Shown: positions 50,027 through 59,628, counted from the stretch's first letter. The stretch is 64,000 nt of DNA from Paracoccus alcaliphilus (GCF_028553725.1 NZ_CP067124.1:3234001-3298000), one strand, 5' to 3'. Notes: generated by a model from the sequence alone, not told the origin. Program-made: numbers and translations.

Positions 50027-50779
50027 ATGAAACGCCTGATTGCCGCGCTGCTGCTGAGCGCCAGCCCCCTGCCCGCCCTTGCCTTCGACATCTCGGCCAT
50101 GTCCGATGATGAAAAGGCCGCCTTCGGTCAGGCGGTGCGCGACTATCTGGTGGAAAACCCCGAAGTGCTGGTCGAGGCGATCAGCGTGCTGGAACAGCGC
50201 AATGCCTCGGCCGAGGTGGAAAACGACCAGCAACTGGTCGCGACCCATCACGAGGCGATCTTCAACGACGGTCACAGCTGGGTCGGCGGCAATCCCGAGG
50301 GCGATCTGACCATGGTCGAATTCATCGATTACCGCTGCGGGGTCTGCCGCCGCTTCAATCAGGAAGTCCATGACATTGTCGAGGCTGACGGCAATATCCG
50401 TCTGGTCCTGAAGGAATTTCCGATCCTCGGCCCGGACAGCGAGGCCTCGGCCCGCTTTGCCGTCGCGATCCGTCAGGTGGCGGGCGACGATGCCTATTTG
50501 CAGGCCCATGACGAGTTGATCACCCTGCGCAGCGACGCCAGCGAAGAGGCCCTGCGCGGCGTGGCGGACCGCATCGGCGTCGATGCCGATGAGGTCATCG
50601 CCGAGATGCAAAGCGAAACCGTCACCGCCGTTCTGCGCGACAACCGCCAGCTGGCCGAGCAGATGGCGATTCAGGGCACCCCCACCTTCGTGATCGGCGA
50701 GCATCTGCTGCGCGGCGTGCCCGGCGCGGGCCTGACCGCCACGGTCGAGCAGATCCGCGCCGAGCAATCCGAAGGCTGA
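50027..50779 (+). CDS. DsbA-family thiol-disulfide oxidoreductase
   Basis: A 250-residue exported thioredoxin-fold protein. A signal peptide (RLIAALLLSASPLPALA) leads an N-terminal helical extension, then EFIDYRCGVCRRF (active-site CGVC) and the cis-proline GTPTFVIG. It resembles the DsbA/BdbD-like COG1651 group with the extra N-terminal domain. Function: disulfide formation or shuffling in the periplasm. Confidence 0.92.
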   Translation: MKRLIAALLLSASPLPALAFDISAMSDDEKAAFGQAVRDYLVENPEVLVEAISVLEQRNASAEVENDQQLVATHHEAIFNDGHSWVGGNPEGDLTMVEFIDYRCGVCRRFNQEVHDIVEADGNIRLVLKEFPILGPDSEASARFAVAIRQVAGDDAYLQAHDELITLRSDASEEALRGVADRIGVDADEVIAEMQSETVTAVLRDNRQLAEQMAIQGTPTFVIGEHLLRGVPGAGLTATVEQIRAEQSEG

Positions 50780-50785
50780 GCCCGA

Positions 50786-50803
50786 CCGGGGCGCAGACCC
50801 CGG
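50786..50803 (+). terminator. GC hairpin after the DsbA-like gene
   Basis: CCGGGG (50786-50791) pairs with CCCCGG (50798-50803), six-base loop, 7 bases past the stop. No U-run, so termination is doubtful. Confidence 0.35.
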
Positions 50804-50921
50804 CCGATCGCATCATTTCAGCGAAGCCGCGACCAGATCGGCCAGCGGGGTCGAGGTCAACCTGCCCGGGATGCTGGAGCGCGCTGAATGGCGAAGGGGC
50901 GCGCCGGTGGCTGGGACGGAT

Positions 50922-50960
50922 GCCTCCGGCGGGGATATTTATGCACCAAAGATGGGGTGG
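50922..50960 (+). repeat. Dispersed A-type intergenic repeat, copy 2
   Basis: GCCTCCGGCGGGGATATTTA then TGCACCAAAGATGG (to about 50955). It lies just past the ispG stop on the minus strand and about 145 bases past the DsbA-like gene. The most complete copy of the family in the window. Confidence 0.65.
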
Positions 50961-50967
50961 TTGCGCG

Positions 50968-52104
50968 TTATTCGGCGGCGGTGGCGGGGTCTGCGGCCTC
51001 TTCGGCGGCGATCTGGGTGGCGCGTTCCTCGACCAGTTCGACGATATGGTCGATCATCTGTTCGTTGCTCATCTTATGACTTTGGCGTCCGGCCATATAG
51101 ACCATACCGCTGCCCGCGCCGCCGCCGGTGAAGCCGAAATCGGTCATCAGCGCCTCGCCCGGGCCGTTCACGACGCAGCCGATGATCGACAGGCTCATCG
51201 GGGTCTTGATATGTTCGAGACGCTGTTCCAGTTTTTCCACGGTCTTGATGACATCGAAGCCCTGGCGGGCGCAGGATGGGCAGGAGATGATCTGCACGCC
51301 GCGGGTGCGCAGGCCGAGCGATTTCAGGATCTCGTAGCCGACCTTGACCTCTTCCACCGGATCGGCCGAGAGCGAAACGCGGATCGTATCGCCAATGCCC
51401 ATCCATAGCAGGGTGCCAAGTCCGACGGCGGATTTGACCGTGCCGCCGACAAAGCCGCCGGCCTCGGTGATGCCCAGATGGATGGGGGCGTCGGTCGCCT
51501 CGGCCAGTTGCTGATAGGCCGCGGCGGCAAGGAACACGTCGCTGGCCTTCACGCTGATCTTGAATTCGTGGAAATCATTGTCCTGCAGGATCTTGATATG
51601 GTCGAGACCGGATTCCACCATCGCATCCGGGCAGGGTTCACCATATTTGTCCAGCAGGTGCTTTTCCAGCGATCCGGCATTGACGCCGATCCGCATCGAG
51701 CAGCCGTGGTCGCGGGCGGCGCGGATGACCTCGCGCACGCGGGCCGCATCCCCGATATTGCCGGGGTTGATACGCAGGCAGGCAGCGCCGGCCTCGGCGG
51801 CCTCGATCGCGCGTTTATAGTGGAAATGGATGTCGGCCACGATCGGCACCGGGCTTTCGCGACAGATTTCCTTCAGCGCGCGGGTAGTTTCCTGATCGGG
51901 GGCCGAGATGCGGACGATATCGGCCCCGGCATCGGCAGCACGGATTACCTGATCCAGCGTGGCGCGCACGTCATGGCCGTCGGTATTGGTCATCGTCTGC
52001 ACGCTGATCGGCGCATCGCCGCCCACGGGGATATTGCCGACCATGATCTGGCGGGACTTGCGGCGTTCGATATTGCGCCAGGGACGGATCGGGTTCAGCG
52101 ACAT
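50968..52104 (-). CDS. ispG: (E)-4-hydroxy-3-methylbut-2-enyl-diphosphate synthase
   Basis: A 378-residue 4Fe-4S enzyme of the MEP isoprenoid pathway. The N-terminal part is a TIM barrel ([16 protein letters not shown]) and the C-terminal cluster ligands are in [11 protein letters not shown] and [11 protein letters not shown] chose the ATG at 52104 ([12 protein letters not shown]), with AAAGG seven bases upstream, over an ATG at 52125. Confidence 0.94.
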   Translation of the reverse strand: MSLNPIRPWRNIERRKSRQIMVGNIPVGGDAPISVQTMTNTDGHDVRATLDQVIRAADAGADIVRISAPDQETTRALKEICRESPVPIVADIHFHYKRAIEAAEAGAACLRINPGNIGDAARVREVIRAARDHGCSMRIGVNAGSLEKHLLDKYGEPCPDAMVESGLDHIKILQDNDFHEFKISVKASDVFLAAAAYQQLAEATDAPIHLGITEAGGFVGGTVKSAVGLGTLLWMGIGDTIRVSLSADPVEEVKVGYEILKSLGLRTRGVQIISCPSCARQGFDVIKTVEKLEQRLEHIKTPMSLSIIGCVVNGPGEALMTDFGFTGGGAGSGMVYMAGRQSHKMSNEQMIDHIVELVEERATQIAAEEAADPATAAE

Positions 52105-52186
52105 GGCATGGCCTTTCGGGTTCATGCCTGAAATACGCCATCGCAGGGGTGGCGGCAACCGGCGCACGGCTCTGTGATCGCGCGGA

Positions 52187-52852
52187 TCAGGGATGCGGCA
52201 GTTGCAAGGCGGCCATCACGGTGGCCAGTTCCTGTCGCGGCAGCATCACCAGCATCGGGCCGTCGATATGCAGCGTAACCGGCCCGGTCGCGCGATTCGA
52301 GGTGCCAATGCGGCTGTCCGGGCCAAACGCGATCCCGTCGACGGGCCATTCCAGGCCGCTCGACACGCCTTGCGCAGACCCCATGGGAAACAGCGACAGC
52401 CGGGTGCCGGGTGCCAGAGGCAGGCTCAGACGGGGCGGCGCGACAAAGACCAGATCATCCGAGGCCAGCATGATCACCGGCACCTGCCCAAAGCGCAGCA
52501 TGCTGTTCAGCGCCGCCAGCGTATGATCCAGCCGCCGCCCGGCAAAACCCACGGCGATGATGAAGGGCGCCGCGATCCGGGTCAGACATTTGGTGAAATC
52601 GGTGCTGTCCTGCTCGGCCAGATGCAGGATACGATCCGTCCCGATCCGCGCGTGCGCCGCATCCGACAGGCTGTCCAGATCACCGATCACCCGGTCAGGC
52701 AGATGCCCCAGCGCCAGCGCCTGATCCGCCCCGCCATCGGCCGCCACCAGCAGCGGCGCGACATCCAGAGCCAGCACCAGATCGTCTGGCTGCACAAGCC
52801 CGCCACCAATCACCGTCACGCCATGATCCGCGATGACCACCGGCCGGTTCAT
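52187..52852 (-). CDS. thiN: Thiamine pyrophosphokinase
   Basis: A 221-residue enzyme that transfers pyrophosphate from ATP to thiamine. [19 protein letters not shown] and [11 protein letters not shown] are the family blocks, with a C-terminal beta part. It provides the TPP that would feed back on the thi riboswitch. It overlaps the DUF2842 stop (ATGA). If thiamine phosphate is the end point of ThiE, this enzyme suits salvaged thiamine. Confidence 0.9.
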   Translation of the reverse strand: MNRPVVIADHGVTVIGGGLVQPDDLVLALDVAPLLVAADGGADQALALGHLPDRVIGDLDSLSDAAHARIGTDRILHLAEQDSTDFTKCLTRIAAPFIIAVGFAGRRLDHTLAALNSMLRFGQVPVIMLASDDLVFVAPPRLSLPLAPGTRLSLFPMGSAQGVSSGLEWPVDGIAFGPDSRIGTSNRATGPVTLHIDGPMLVMLPRQELATVMAALQLPHP

Positions 52853-53061
52853 TCCCCGCGACCGACGCCGGTAAAAACCCGCTTGAAGGGCAACGTCCAC
52901 AATACCCCCAGCACGATATAGACCAGCAGCTCGACCCAGATCGGCTGCCGCCCCCAGCGCGCATCCATCCAGTTCACGAGCGTAACCGCCACCACGATAT
53001 AAAGCGGCAGCCCGACGACAAGGATCAGGATCGCCAGCCGCTTGCGGGCCTTCAAATTCAT
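52849..53061 (-). CDS. DUF2842 membrane protein
   Basis: A 70-residue protein with two membrane helices (LAILILVVGLPLYIVVAVTLV and WVELLVYIVLGVLWTLPF). The DUF2842 pattern RKRLAI..., RQPIWVELLVY is typical of alphaproteobacteria. GAGGAG lies before the ATG. Role unknown. Coupled to thiN. Confidence 0.82.
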   Translation of the reverse strand: MNLKARKRLAILILVVGLPLYIVVAVTLVNWMDARWGRQPIWVELLVYIVLGVLWTLPFKRVFTGVGRGE

Positions 53062-53075
53062 CTCCTCATCCCTCT

Positions 53076-53106
53076 CATCTTTGGTGTCCAAATATCCCCC
53101 CGGGGG
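53076..53106 (-). repeat. Dispersed A-type intergenic repeat, copy 3
   Basis: On the minus strand GGGGGGATATTTGGACACCA then AAGATG. It is followed on the plus strand by a CTGGGGGATGGGAAATCCCC hairpin (53109-53129), so here the A core and a B-like G/C hairpin are joined. It lies between purA and the DUF2842 gene. Confidence 0.6.
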
Positions 53107-53164
53107 TCTGGGGGATGGGAAATCCCCCAGCACGCAGCACGCGCCGCACGCCGCAATGGCGCCG

Positions 53165-54457
53165 TCAATCCGCGAAAGGATCAGTCACCAGAATCGTATC
53201 TTCACGCTCGGGGCTGGTCGAAAGCAGCGCGACCGGGCACTGGATCAGTTCCTCGACCCGGCGGACGTATTTCACTGCCTCGGCGGGCAGATCCGCCCAG
53301 CTGCGCGCGCCCTCGGTCGATTGCTGCCAGCCCTCCATTTCCTCATAGACCGGCTTGACCTTTGTCTGCAGCGCAGCCGCAGTGGGCAGATAGTCGTAAC
53401 GCTTGCCGTCGATCTCGTATCCCACGCAGATCTTCAGCGTCCTGAACCCGTCCAGAACGTCCAGCTTGGTCAGCGCGATGCCATTGGCACCAGAGATCGC
53501 ACAGGTCTGGCGCACCAGAACCGCATCGAACCAGCCGCAGCGGCGCTTGCGGCCGGTGACGGTGCCGAATTCATGGCCGCGCTCTCCCAGCCGCTGACCG
53601 TCCGCGTCGTCAAGCTCGGTCGGGAACGGACCTTCGCCGACACGGGTCGTATAGGCCTTGACGATGCCAAGCACGAAATCGATCGCCCCCGGCCCCATGC
53701 CCGTGCCCGAAGCCGCAGCCCCCGACATGGTGGTCGAGCTTGTGACATAGGGATAGGTGCCGAAATCGATATCCAGCAACGAGCCCTGCGCGCCCTCGAA
53801 CAGGATGCGTTTACCGGATTTGCGCGCCTCGGCCATGACTTTCCAGACCGGCTGCGCGAATGGCAGCAGTTTCGGCGCAATTTCCATCAGCTTCGCGCGC
53901 AGATCGGCGCGATCGATGGGTTCGGCGCCCAGGCCCTGACGCAACGCGTCGTGATGGGCCAGCAGCCGGTCCAGACGCGCGTCCAGCGTCTCCTCATCGC
54001 CCAGATCGGCGACGCGGATGGTGCGGCGACCGACCTTGTCCTCATAGGCCGGACCGATGCCGCGGCCGGTGGTGCCGATTTTGGCCTTGCCCGCAGCCTC
54101 TTCACGCAACTGGTCCAGATCCTGATGCAGGGGCAGGATCAACGGGGTGTTTTCCGCGATCATCAGATTTTCGGTCGAGATGGCGACGCCCTGCGCCGTC
54201 AGCTTGTCGATCTCGGAAAACAGTGACCAGGGGTCCAGCACGACGCCATTGCCGATCACCGCCAGCTTGTTCTTGCGCACGATCCCCGAGGGCAGCAGCG
54301 ACAGCTTGAAGACCTGATTGCCGATGACCAGCGTGTGGCCGGCATTGTGGCCGCCCTGAAAACGCGCGATCACATCGGCCCGCTCGCTGAGCCAGTCAAC
54401 GATCTTGCCCTTGCCCTCGTCGCCCCATTGCGCGCCGACAACCACCACATTGGCCAT
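53165..54457 (-). CDS. purA: Adenylosuccinate synthetase
   Basis: A 430-residue GTP-dependent enzyme joining IMP and aspartate for AMP synthesis. [18 protein letters not shown] is the P-loop-like N-terminus with catalytic Asp, QGGHNAGHT is the IMP loop, and [13 protein letters not shown] and [11 protein letters not shown] complete it. Start at the ATG of MANVVVVG. Confidence 0.97.
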   Translation of the reverse strand: MANVVVVGAQWGDEGKGKIVDWLSERADVIARFQGGHNAGHTLVIGNQVFKLSLLPSGIVRKNKLAVIGNGVVLDPWSLFSEIDKLTAQGVAISTENLMIAENTPLILPLHQDLDQLREEAAGKAKIGTTGRGIGPAYEDKVGRRTIRVADLGDEETLDARLDRLLAHHDALRQGLGAEPIDRADLRAKLMEIAPKLLPFAQPVWKVMAEARKSGKRILFEGAQGSLLDIDFGTYPYVTSSTTMSGAAASGTGMGPGAIDFVLGIVKAYTTRVGEGPFPTELDDADGQRLGERGHEFGTVTGRKRRCGWFDAVLVRQTCAISGANGIALTKLDVLDGFRTLKICVGYEIDGKRYDYLPTAAALQTKVKPVYEEMEGWQQSTEGARSWADLPAEAVKYVRRVEELIQCPVALLSTSPEREDTILVTDPFAD

Positions 54458-54629
54458 GAACAGGTCCTTCCCGTGCCCGAAATTCGTCCCGCGCAGGGTC
54501 TATCCTAAGCCATGCCCGGGGAAAAGCGCCATTTCCACCCTTGCGGGGCACAGGAGGGTGAAGCAACGCCCCACCTTCCCTCTTATCGCGACGGTCCGAG
54601 GGCGTCCGGGGGCTCTGCCCCCGCGCAAA

Positions 54630-54652
54630 CCGGACCCCTCGATGGGGTCCGG
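54630..54652. repeat. 9-base perfect hairpin in the purA-icd gap
   Basis: CCGGACCCC-TCGAT-GGGGTCCGG. It sits next to a smaller GGGGGC/GCCCCC hairpin (54608-54622) and just before an A-type repeat. It may belong to the same dispersed element. Confidence 0.5.
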
Positions 54653-54660
54653 CTTGCGCT

Positions 54661-54694
54661 CCCGGGATATTTTCTGCACCAAAGATGGGGTTGG
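54661..54694 (+). repeat. Dispersed A-type intergenic repeat, copy 4
   Basis: CCCGGGATATTTTCTGCACC then AAAGATGGGGTTGG. Same core as copies at 27594, 50922 and 53076. Confidence 0.62.
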
Positions 54695-54702
54695 CATGGA
54701 AA

Positions 54703-54725
54703 GGGCCGGGCGTGGTGCCCGGCCC
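54703..54725 (-). terminator. Intrinsic terminator of icd
   Basis: On the minus strand GGGCCGGGC-ACCAC-GCCCGGCCC followed by TTTCC, 20 bases past the icd stop. Perfect 9-base stem, short U-run. Confidence 0.8.
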
Positions 54726-54745
54726 GGTTCAGGTCGTGGCGCGGA

Positions 54746-55957
54746 TCAGTTCAGCGCCTTGTTCAGATATTCATCGACCTTTTCCAGATAGCCCATCGTG
54801 GTCAGCCATTTCTGGTCCGGGCCGACCAGCAGCGCCAGGTCCTTGGTCATGAAGCCGTCCTCGACCGCCTGTACGGTGACCTTTTCCAGCGTTTCGGCGA
54901 AGGTTTTCAGCTGGGCGTTGCCGTCCAGCGTGGCGCGGTGCTTGAGGCCGCCGGTCCAGGCGAAGATCGACGCGATCGAGTTGGTCGAGGTCGCGTTGCC
55001 CTTCTGGTGTTCGCGGTAATGGCGGGTGACGGTGCCGTGGGCAGCCTCGGATTCCACGATCTTTCCGTCCGGCGTCATCAGCACCGAGGTCATCAGCCCA
55101 AGCGAACCGAAGCCTTGCGCCACCGTGTCGGACTGCACGTCGCCGTCATAGTTCTTGCAAGCCCAGACATAGCCACCCGACCATTTCATCGCCGAAGCCA
55201 CCATATCGTCGATCAGGCGGTGTTCGTAATGGATGCCGGCCTTCTTGAAGCGGTCCTCGAATTCTTCCTCATAGACCTTCTGGAACAGGTCCTTGAAGCG
55301 GCCGTCATAGGCCTTGAGGATGGTGTTCTTGGTGGACAGATAAACCGGTACGCCGCGCACAAGGCCATAGTTCATGCTGGCGCGGGCGAAGTCGATGATC
55401 GACTGGTCGAGGTTGTACATCGCCATCGCGATCCCGGCCCCGGGGGCCTGGAAGACCTCGTGCTCGATGGTTTCGCCGTCATCGCCGGTGAATTTGATCG
55501 TCAGCTTGCCTGCGCCGGGGAAGCGGAAATCGGTGGCGCGATACTGGTCGCCGAAGGCGTGGCGGCCGACGATGATCGGCTGGGTCCAGCCCGGCACCAG
55601 ACGCGGCACGTTCTGGCAGATGATCGGTTCGCGGAAGATCACGCCGCCAAGGATGTTGCGGATCGTGCCGTTGGGGCTGCGCCACATCTTTTTCAGGCCG
55701 AACTCCTCGACCCGCGCCTCGTCGGGGGTGATGGTGGCGCATTTCACGCCGACGCCGTATTGCTTGATCGCCTCGGCCGCGTCCACGGTGATCTGGTCGT
55801 CGGTGCGGTCGCGCTCCTCGATGCCGAGATCATAGTATTTCAGGTCGATATCCAGATAGGGCAGGATCAGTTTCTGCTTGATGAAGTCCCAGATAATCCG
55901 GGTCATCTCGTCCCCGTCGAGCTCGACGACGGGATTGGCGACCTTGATCTTCGACAT
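54746..55957 (-). CDS. icd: NADP-dependent isocitrate dehydrogenase
   Basis: A 403-residue homodimeric (type II) isocitrate dehydrogenase of the TCA cycle. [16 protein letters not shown] is the N-terminal signature; [18 protein letters not shown] and [19 protein letters not shown] are substrate and metal blocks; [13 protein letters not shown] is the C-terminal one. Single gene with its own terminator. Confidence 0.97.
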   Translation of the reverse strand: MSKIKVANPVVELDGDEMTRIIWDFIKQKLILPYLDIDLKYYDLGIEERDRTDDQITVDAAEAIKQYGVGVKCATITPDEARVEEFGLKKMWRSPNGTIRNILGGVIFREPIICQNVPRLVPGWTQPIIVGRHAFGDQYRATDFRFPGAGKLTIKFTGDDGETIEHEVFQAPGAGIAMAMYNLDQSIIDFARASMNYGLVRGVPVYLSTKNTILKAYDGRFKDLFQKVYEEEFEDRFKKAGIHYEHRLIDDMVASAMKWSGGYVWACKNYDGDVQSDTVAQGFGSLGLMTSVLMTPDGKIVESEAAHGTVTRHYREHQKGNATSTNSIASIFAWTGGLKHRATLDGNAQLKTFAETLEKVTVQAVEDGFMTKDLALLVGPDQKWLTTMGYLEKVDEYLNKALN

Positions 55958-56065
55958 GGGTATCCCCCTTTTGGCGTTGGATTGGTGCTGAGCGCGCTAT
56001 AGCGGGAATCGCAGCGGAATGAAAGACGGTATGCGATTGTATGCCGATTTCATTCCGCAGATCCG

Positions 56066-57193
56066 TCAGCGGGGGCCGAAATAAACCCGCGCGCTTTCAT
56101 CCAGCCATTCCCAGATCCGTGGCGCACCACGCGCGACGCGGTTTCCGACCCGTTCGACCAGTTGGACATAGGTCACCTGATATTCCACCCAGCTGCCGCC
56201 GCCGCAGGCGATGTTCTGCATCACCGGCTGCGCCCGGTCCAGCGATTTGGCGAAGATCGCGTCGGGGGTCTCGTTCGCCTCGAACTCGGTCCACAGCGCA
56301 TGGAATGCGGCGCCCTCGTCCCCGGGCAGCAGGCCAAACAGCCGGGTGGCGGCGGCCTGTTCGGCGGCCATCTGGGCGGCGGCGGAATGGGCCGCGCCAT
56401 TCCGGGAATGGATGGGCACGTCGCCCGCGTCGATCTCGACCAGATCATGCAGGATCAGCATGCGAATCACCCGGCCGATATCGACCGACGGCCCCGCCTG
56501 CCCGGCCAGCACCAGCGCATAGAGCGCCAGATGCCAGCTGTGTTCGGCGCTGTTTTCACGTCGCGAGGCATCGCAGAGCAGGCTGGCACGGGTCACGGAT
56601 TTCAGCCGGTCGGCCTCGGCCAGAAAGCGCAGCCGGGCGGCAAGATCGCCCTGAGGCGTGCCGCCATCCAGCAGGGTCTGCGCGGCAGTCATCGCCTCGG
56701 GCCATTCCTGCCACAGCCGCGCGGCGCGGCCCGACTGCATGTTCCGGCGCACGATGGCGACATGCTCCGGCAAGGGGTCGGGCGCGAACAGCACCTGAAA
56801 CAGCGGCTGGACGTGATCCATGCGCCGGGCCATGCGGGCGTCATCAGTCTGGCCGGATTCGAATTCATGCCACAGCGCCAGCAGCGCATCGCCACCGGGC
56901 AGCATGGCGAAAAGGCGGCGGGCGGCGGCATCCTCGGCCGCCTGCACCACGGCCGCGTCATGGGGCAGATGGATCGGATGGTCGCCCACGTCGATTTCCA
57001 CCAGATCATGCAGCAGCAGCATCGCGATCACGCGGTCCGATGCGCCGAACACCATCGCGTAAAGCGCGACATGCCAGCTGTGTTCGGCGCTGTTTTCACG
57101 CCGCGACAGATCCATCAGCACATTCGCCCGCTGAACCGATTTCAGCCGGTCGGCCTCATTCAGGAATGCGAAACGGGCGGCAAGATCACTCAT
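56066..57193 (-). CDS. Tandem HD-domain protein (two HDDC2/YfbR-like domains)
   Basis: A 375-residue protein of two HD_3-type phosphohydrolase domains in direct tandem. Domain 1 (about 1-180) has RRENSAEHSWH at 31-41 and LHDLVEIDVGD at 61-71. Domain 2 (about 183-375) has RRENSAEHSWH at 211-221 and LHDLVEIDAGD at 248-258. Single-domain relatives are 5'-nucleotidases. Both metal-binding H..HD..D sets are intact. Spacing between the first motifs is exactly 180 residues. ATG at 57193 chosen over a GTG at 57199; ribosome site is weak. Confidence 0.88.
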   Translation of the reverse strand: MSDLAARFAFLNEADRLKSVQRANVLMDLSRRENSAEHSWHVALYAMVFGASDRVIAMLLLHDLVEIDVGDHPIHLPHDAAVVQAAEDAAARRLFAMLPGGDALLALWHEFESGQTDDARMARRMDHVQPLFQVLFAPDPLPEHVAIVRRNMQSGRAARLWQEWPEAMTAAQTLLDGGTPQGDLAARLRFLAEADRLKSVTRASLLCDASRRENSAEHSWHLALYALVLAGQAGPSVDIGRVIRMLILHDLVEIDAGDVPIHSRNGAAHSAAAQMAAEQAAATRLFGLLPGDEGAAFHALWTEFEANETPDAIFAKSLDRAQPVMQNIACGGGSWVEYQVTYVQLVERVGNRVARGAPRIWEWLDESARVYFGPR

Positions 57194-57250
57194 CGGCACA
57201 GGGTTATGGCATAAGGAAAGGGGCCGGTCGGGCCGGCCCCGGATGCGCTT

Positions 57251-57913
57251 TTATCGGGTGGTTTCGGTCAGGCGGCGCCGGACATAGCCCTGCATCAGAT
57301 CGATCATCGGCTTCATATGCGCCTCGTCGTCGCGGAAGAAGTGGTCCGCGCCCTCGATTTCCTCGTGGGTGACGGTGATGCCCTTCTGCTCGCGCAGCTT
57401 GGCCACCAGCGTATGGGTATCCTTGGGCGGCGCCACCCGGTCGGCGGTGCCGTTCACGATCAGCCCCGAGGACGGGCACGGCGCAAGGAAGCTGAAATCA
57501 TACATGTTCGCAGGCGGCGCGACCGAGATGAAGCCGGTGATCTCGGGGCGGCGCATCAGCAATTGCATCCCGATCCAGGCGCCGAAGCTGAAGCCAGCAA
57601 CCCAGCAATGCTTGGAATTCGGGTTCATCGCCTGAAGGTAATCCAGTGCCGAGGCGGCATCAGACAGTTCGCCGATGCCCTGATCGAATTCGCCCTGACT
57701 GCGCCCCACGCCGCGGAAATTGAACCGCAGTACGGTAAAGCCCATATTGTGGAAGGCATAGTGCAGGTTATAGACAACCCGGTTGTTCATCGTGCCGCCA
57801 TATTGCGGATGCGGATGCAGCACGATGGCAATGGGCGCGTCGGGTTTGCCGGGCTGAGGATGGTAACGGCCTTCAAGACGACCTTCGGGTCCGGGGAAAA
57901 TCAGCTCTGGCAT
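57251..57913 (-). CDS. Alpha/beta hydrolase
   Basis: A 220-residue alpha/beta hydrolase. The oxyanion HPHPQYGGTMNN, RFNFRGVGRSQG, nucleophile GFSFGAWIG and late aspartate/histidine (GTADRVAPP, EGADHFF) are in order. It is the type commonly found next to iscR/suf genes in this order. Substrate unknown. It is divergent from iscR. Confidence 0.88.
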   Translation of the reverse strand: MPELIFPGPEGRLEGRYHPQPGKPDAPIAIVLHPHPQYGGTMNNRVVYNLHYAFHNMGFTVLRFNFRGVGRSQGEFDQGIGELSDAASALDYLQAMNPNSKHCWVAGFSFGAWIGMQLLMRRPEITGFISVAPPANMYDFSFLAPCPSSGLIVNGTADRVAPPKDTHTLVAKLREQKGITVTHEEIEGADHFFRDDEAHMKPMIDLMQGYVRRRLTETTR

Positions 57914-57940
57914 GGTGTTCCTTCAAGGCGGTTGAGTTTC

Positions 57941-57969
57941 TTGACCTATTGGCCTGCGGCTTCTAGTCA
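57941..57969 (+). promoter_or_regulatory. Possible iscR promoter
   Basis: TTGACC (57941-57946) and TAGTCA (57964-57969), 17-base spacer, about 110 bases before the iscR ATG. The -10 is a poor match. The 174-base region has no gene. Confidence 0.3.
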
Positions 57970-58087
57970 GCTATCTGGGAAGCCTGCACGACCTGCGCAA
58001 GAAACTAGCCTAGGCGAGATAGCGCAGCCGGATGCCAGCCGTCAATGCACAGGTCCGGAATGACCGATCAAATGCGGAGAAAACGCA

Positions 58088-58546
58088 ATGAAACTGTCCA
58101 CCAAGGGGCGTTACGCGATCATTGCGCTGGTCGATCTGGCCATTGCGAAGGGGGATGAGCTGACTTCGCTGGCCGAGATCTCGAAGCGGCAGGACATCTC
58201 GTTGCCTTATCTGGAGCAGCTTTTCGTCAGGTTGCGGCGGGCGGGGCTGGTGACCTCGGTGCGCGGTCCCGGCGGCGGCTATCGTCTGGCCCGCACCCCC
58301 GAGACGATCCGCGTGGCCGAGATCCTGGAGGCCGTGGACGAAACCGTCAGCGCCATGCATGTCGGCGCGGGGGCCTCGGGCGGGGTGTCGGGATCGCGGG
58401 CGCAGACGCTGTCGAACCGGCTGTGGGAAAGCCTGTCGGCGCATGTCTATGTGTTCCTGCATAACCATTCGCTGGCCGATGTGGCCAAGAACCAGCTGCT
58501 GCCCTGCCCGGCGCTGCCGATGATCCTGAACGTGGTGGACGAATAG
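58088..58546 (+). CDS. iscR: Rrf2-family regulator IscR
   Basis: A 152-residue Rrf2 winged-HTH protein. MKLSTKGRYAIIALVDLA, SLPYLEQLFVRLRRAGLV and RGPGGGYRLAR form the DNA-binding part. The three clustered cysteines of E. coli IscR (near 92-104) are absent; the only cysteine is C140 (LLPCPALP). A single-cysteine IscR has been described in Rhodobacter, so this is typical for the group. GGAGAAAACGCA precedes the ATG. No suf genes follow. Confidence 0.9.
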   Translation: MKLSTKGRYAIIALVDLAIAKGDELTSLAEISKRQDISLPYLEQLFVRLRRAGLVTSVRGPGGGYRLARTPETIRVAEILEAVDETVSAMHVGAGASGGVSGSRAQTLSNRLWESLSAHVYVFLHNHSLADVAKNQLLPCPALPMILNVVDE

Positions 58547-58553
58547 GCCGGGT

Positions 58554-59234
58554 TCAGCCCCGCCGCACCGCCGCCCGCCGGGAATAGCGGTCGGCCAGCT
58601 GCGCCCGCCACGGTCGCGTCAGCAGGGTCAGGCGCATCAGTTCCTCGGCCAGATCGACGATGCGGTCATAGCAGGCCCCGGCCCGCATCCGCCCGTCGGG
58701 TCCGAATTCGTGATGCACCCGCGCGACCGAGCATTGATGCGGGATGGTCAGCATCCGCATCGAACGCCCCATCACCCGCATATTGTTCAGCGCGTTGAAG
58801 CTTTGGCTGCCGCCGCAAACCTGCATCAGCGCCAGCACCTGCCCCTGCGTCGGGCTGATGCCGCCTTCGTCCAGCGGGATATGTTCGACCTGCGCCTTCA
58901 GCAGCCCCGACATCTGGCCGTGGGTTTCGGGCGTGGACCACAGCATCGCATCGGCCCATCCGGCCTGCGCGCGCAGCTCGGCAATGGCGGGGTGGCCGTC
59001 CTTCTGCTGATCGGGAAACGGCAGGTCCGAGGGATCGAAAATCCGCGCCTCCGCCCCCATCCGCAACAGCAGCCGCGTGGCCTCTTCGGCGGCAAGGCGT
59101 GAAAAGCTGCGTTCGCGCAAGCTGCCATACAGCACCAGCACCCGCACGGGCGGATCGGCGGGCGCCAGTTCCGGCAGGGCGTCGGGGTCCAGCGCCGGGA
59201 AAACCTCGGGATCCGGCAGGGTCCGCAGCCGCAT
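58554..59234 (-). CDS. arsH: NADPH-dependent FMN reductase ArsH
   Basis: A 226-residue flavodoxin-like reductase. VLYGSLRERSFSR binds FMN phosphate; WSTPETHGQMSGLLKAQ, PTQGQVLALMQVCGG and TIPHQCSVARV are ArsH signatures. Homologues oxidise trivalent organoarsenicals. The start overlaps the arsC stop (TGATG). Convergent with iscR, 7 bases apart. Confidence 0.92.
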   Translation of the reverse strand: MRLRTLPDPEVFPALDPDALPELAPADPPVRVLVLYGSLRERSFSRLAAEEATRLLLRMGAEARIFDPSDLPFPDQQKDGHPAIAELRAQAGWADAMLWSTPETHGQMSGLLKAQVEHIPLDEGGISPTQGQVLALMQVCGGSQSFNALNNMRVMGRSMRMLTIPHQCSVARVHHEFGPDGRMRAGACYDRIVDLAEELMRLTLLTRPWRAQLADRYSRRAAVRRG

Positions 59235-59599
59235 CACCCGCCCTGCCCCGGCAAAAGATCGAAGATCCTTTCCTTGGGGCGACACAAGGCCGCACCCCGT
59301 GGGGTAAAGACGACCGGGCGCTCGATCACGGCGGGATGGGCGGACATGGCGGCGATCAGCGCGTCATCGCTCAGCCCCGGATCGCCCAGGCCCAATTCGT
59401 CGTAAGGCGTGTTCTTGCGACGCAGCAATTCACGCGGCGACAGCCCCGCAGCCGTCAGCGCCGCATGCAGTTCGGCGACCGAGGGCGGGTCCTTCTGGTA
59501 ATCGCGCACCACGGGCTCGATCCCCGCATCGCGCATCGCCGCCAGCACGAAACGAGAGGTCGAGCATTTCGGATTGTGCCAGATGATATGGTCGGACAT
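59234..59599 (-). CDS. arsC: Glutaredoxin-type arsenate reductase
   Basis: A 121-residue ArsC/Spx-fold reductase. The catalytic cysteine is in HNPKCSTSR; the arsenate-binding arginines are in ERPVVFTPRGAALCRP. It reduces arsenate to arsenite with glutaredoxin. The ATG at 59599 has AAGGGGG four bases upstream. No arsR or efflux gene is adjacent. Confidence 0.92.
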   Translation of the reverse strand: MSDHIIWHNPKCSTSRFVLAAMRDAGIEPVVRDYQKDPPSVAELHAALTAAGLSPRELLRRKNTPYDELGLGDPGLSDDALIAAMSAHPAVIERPVVFTPRGAALCRPKERIFDLLPGQGG

Positions 59600-59628
59600 G
59601 CGGCCCCCTTCGGTCATTGCCGGGCAAC

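Noticed and set aside
50807..50885. Short minus-strand reading ending LADLVAASLK, resembling a protein C-terminus
   Set aside because: Only about 20 sensible residues and no upstream frame; too short to call a pseudogene. It might be a remnant, but I cannot support it.
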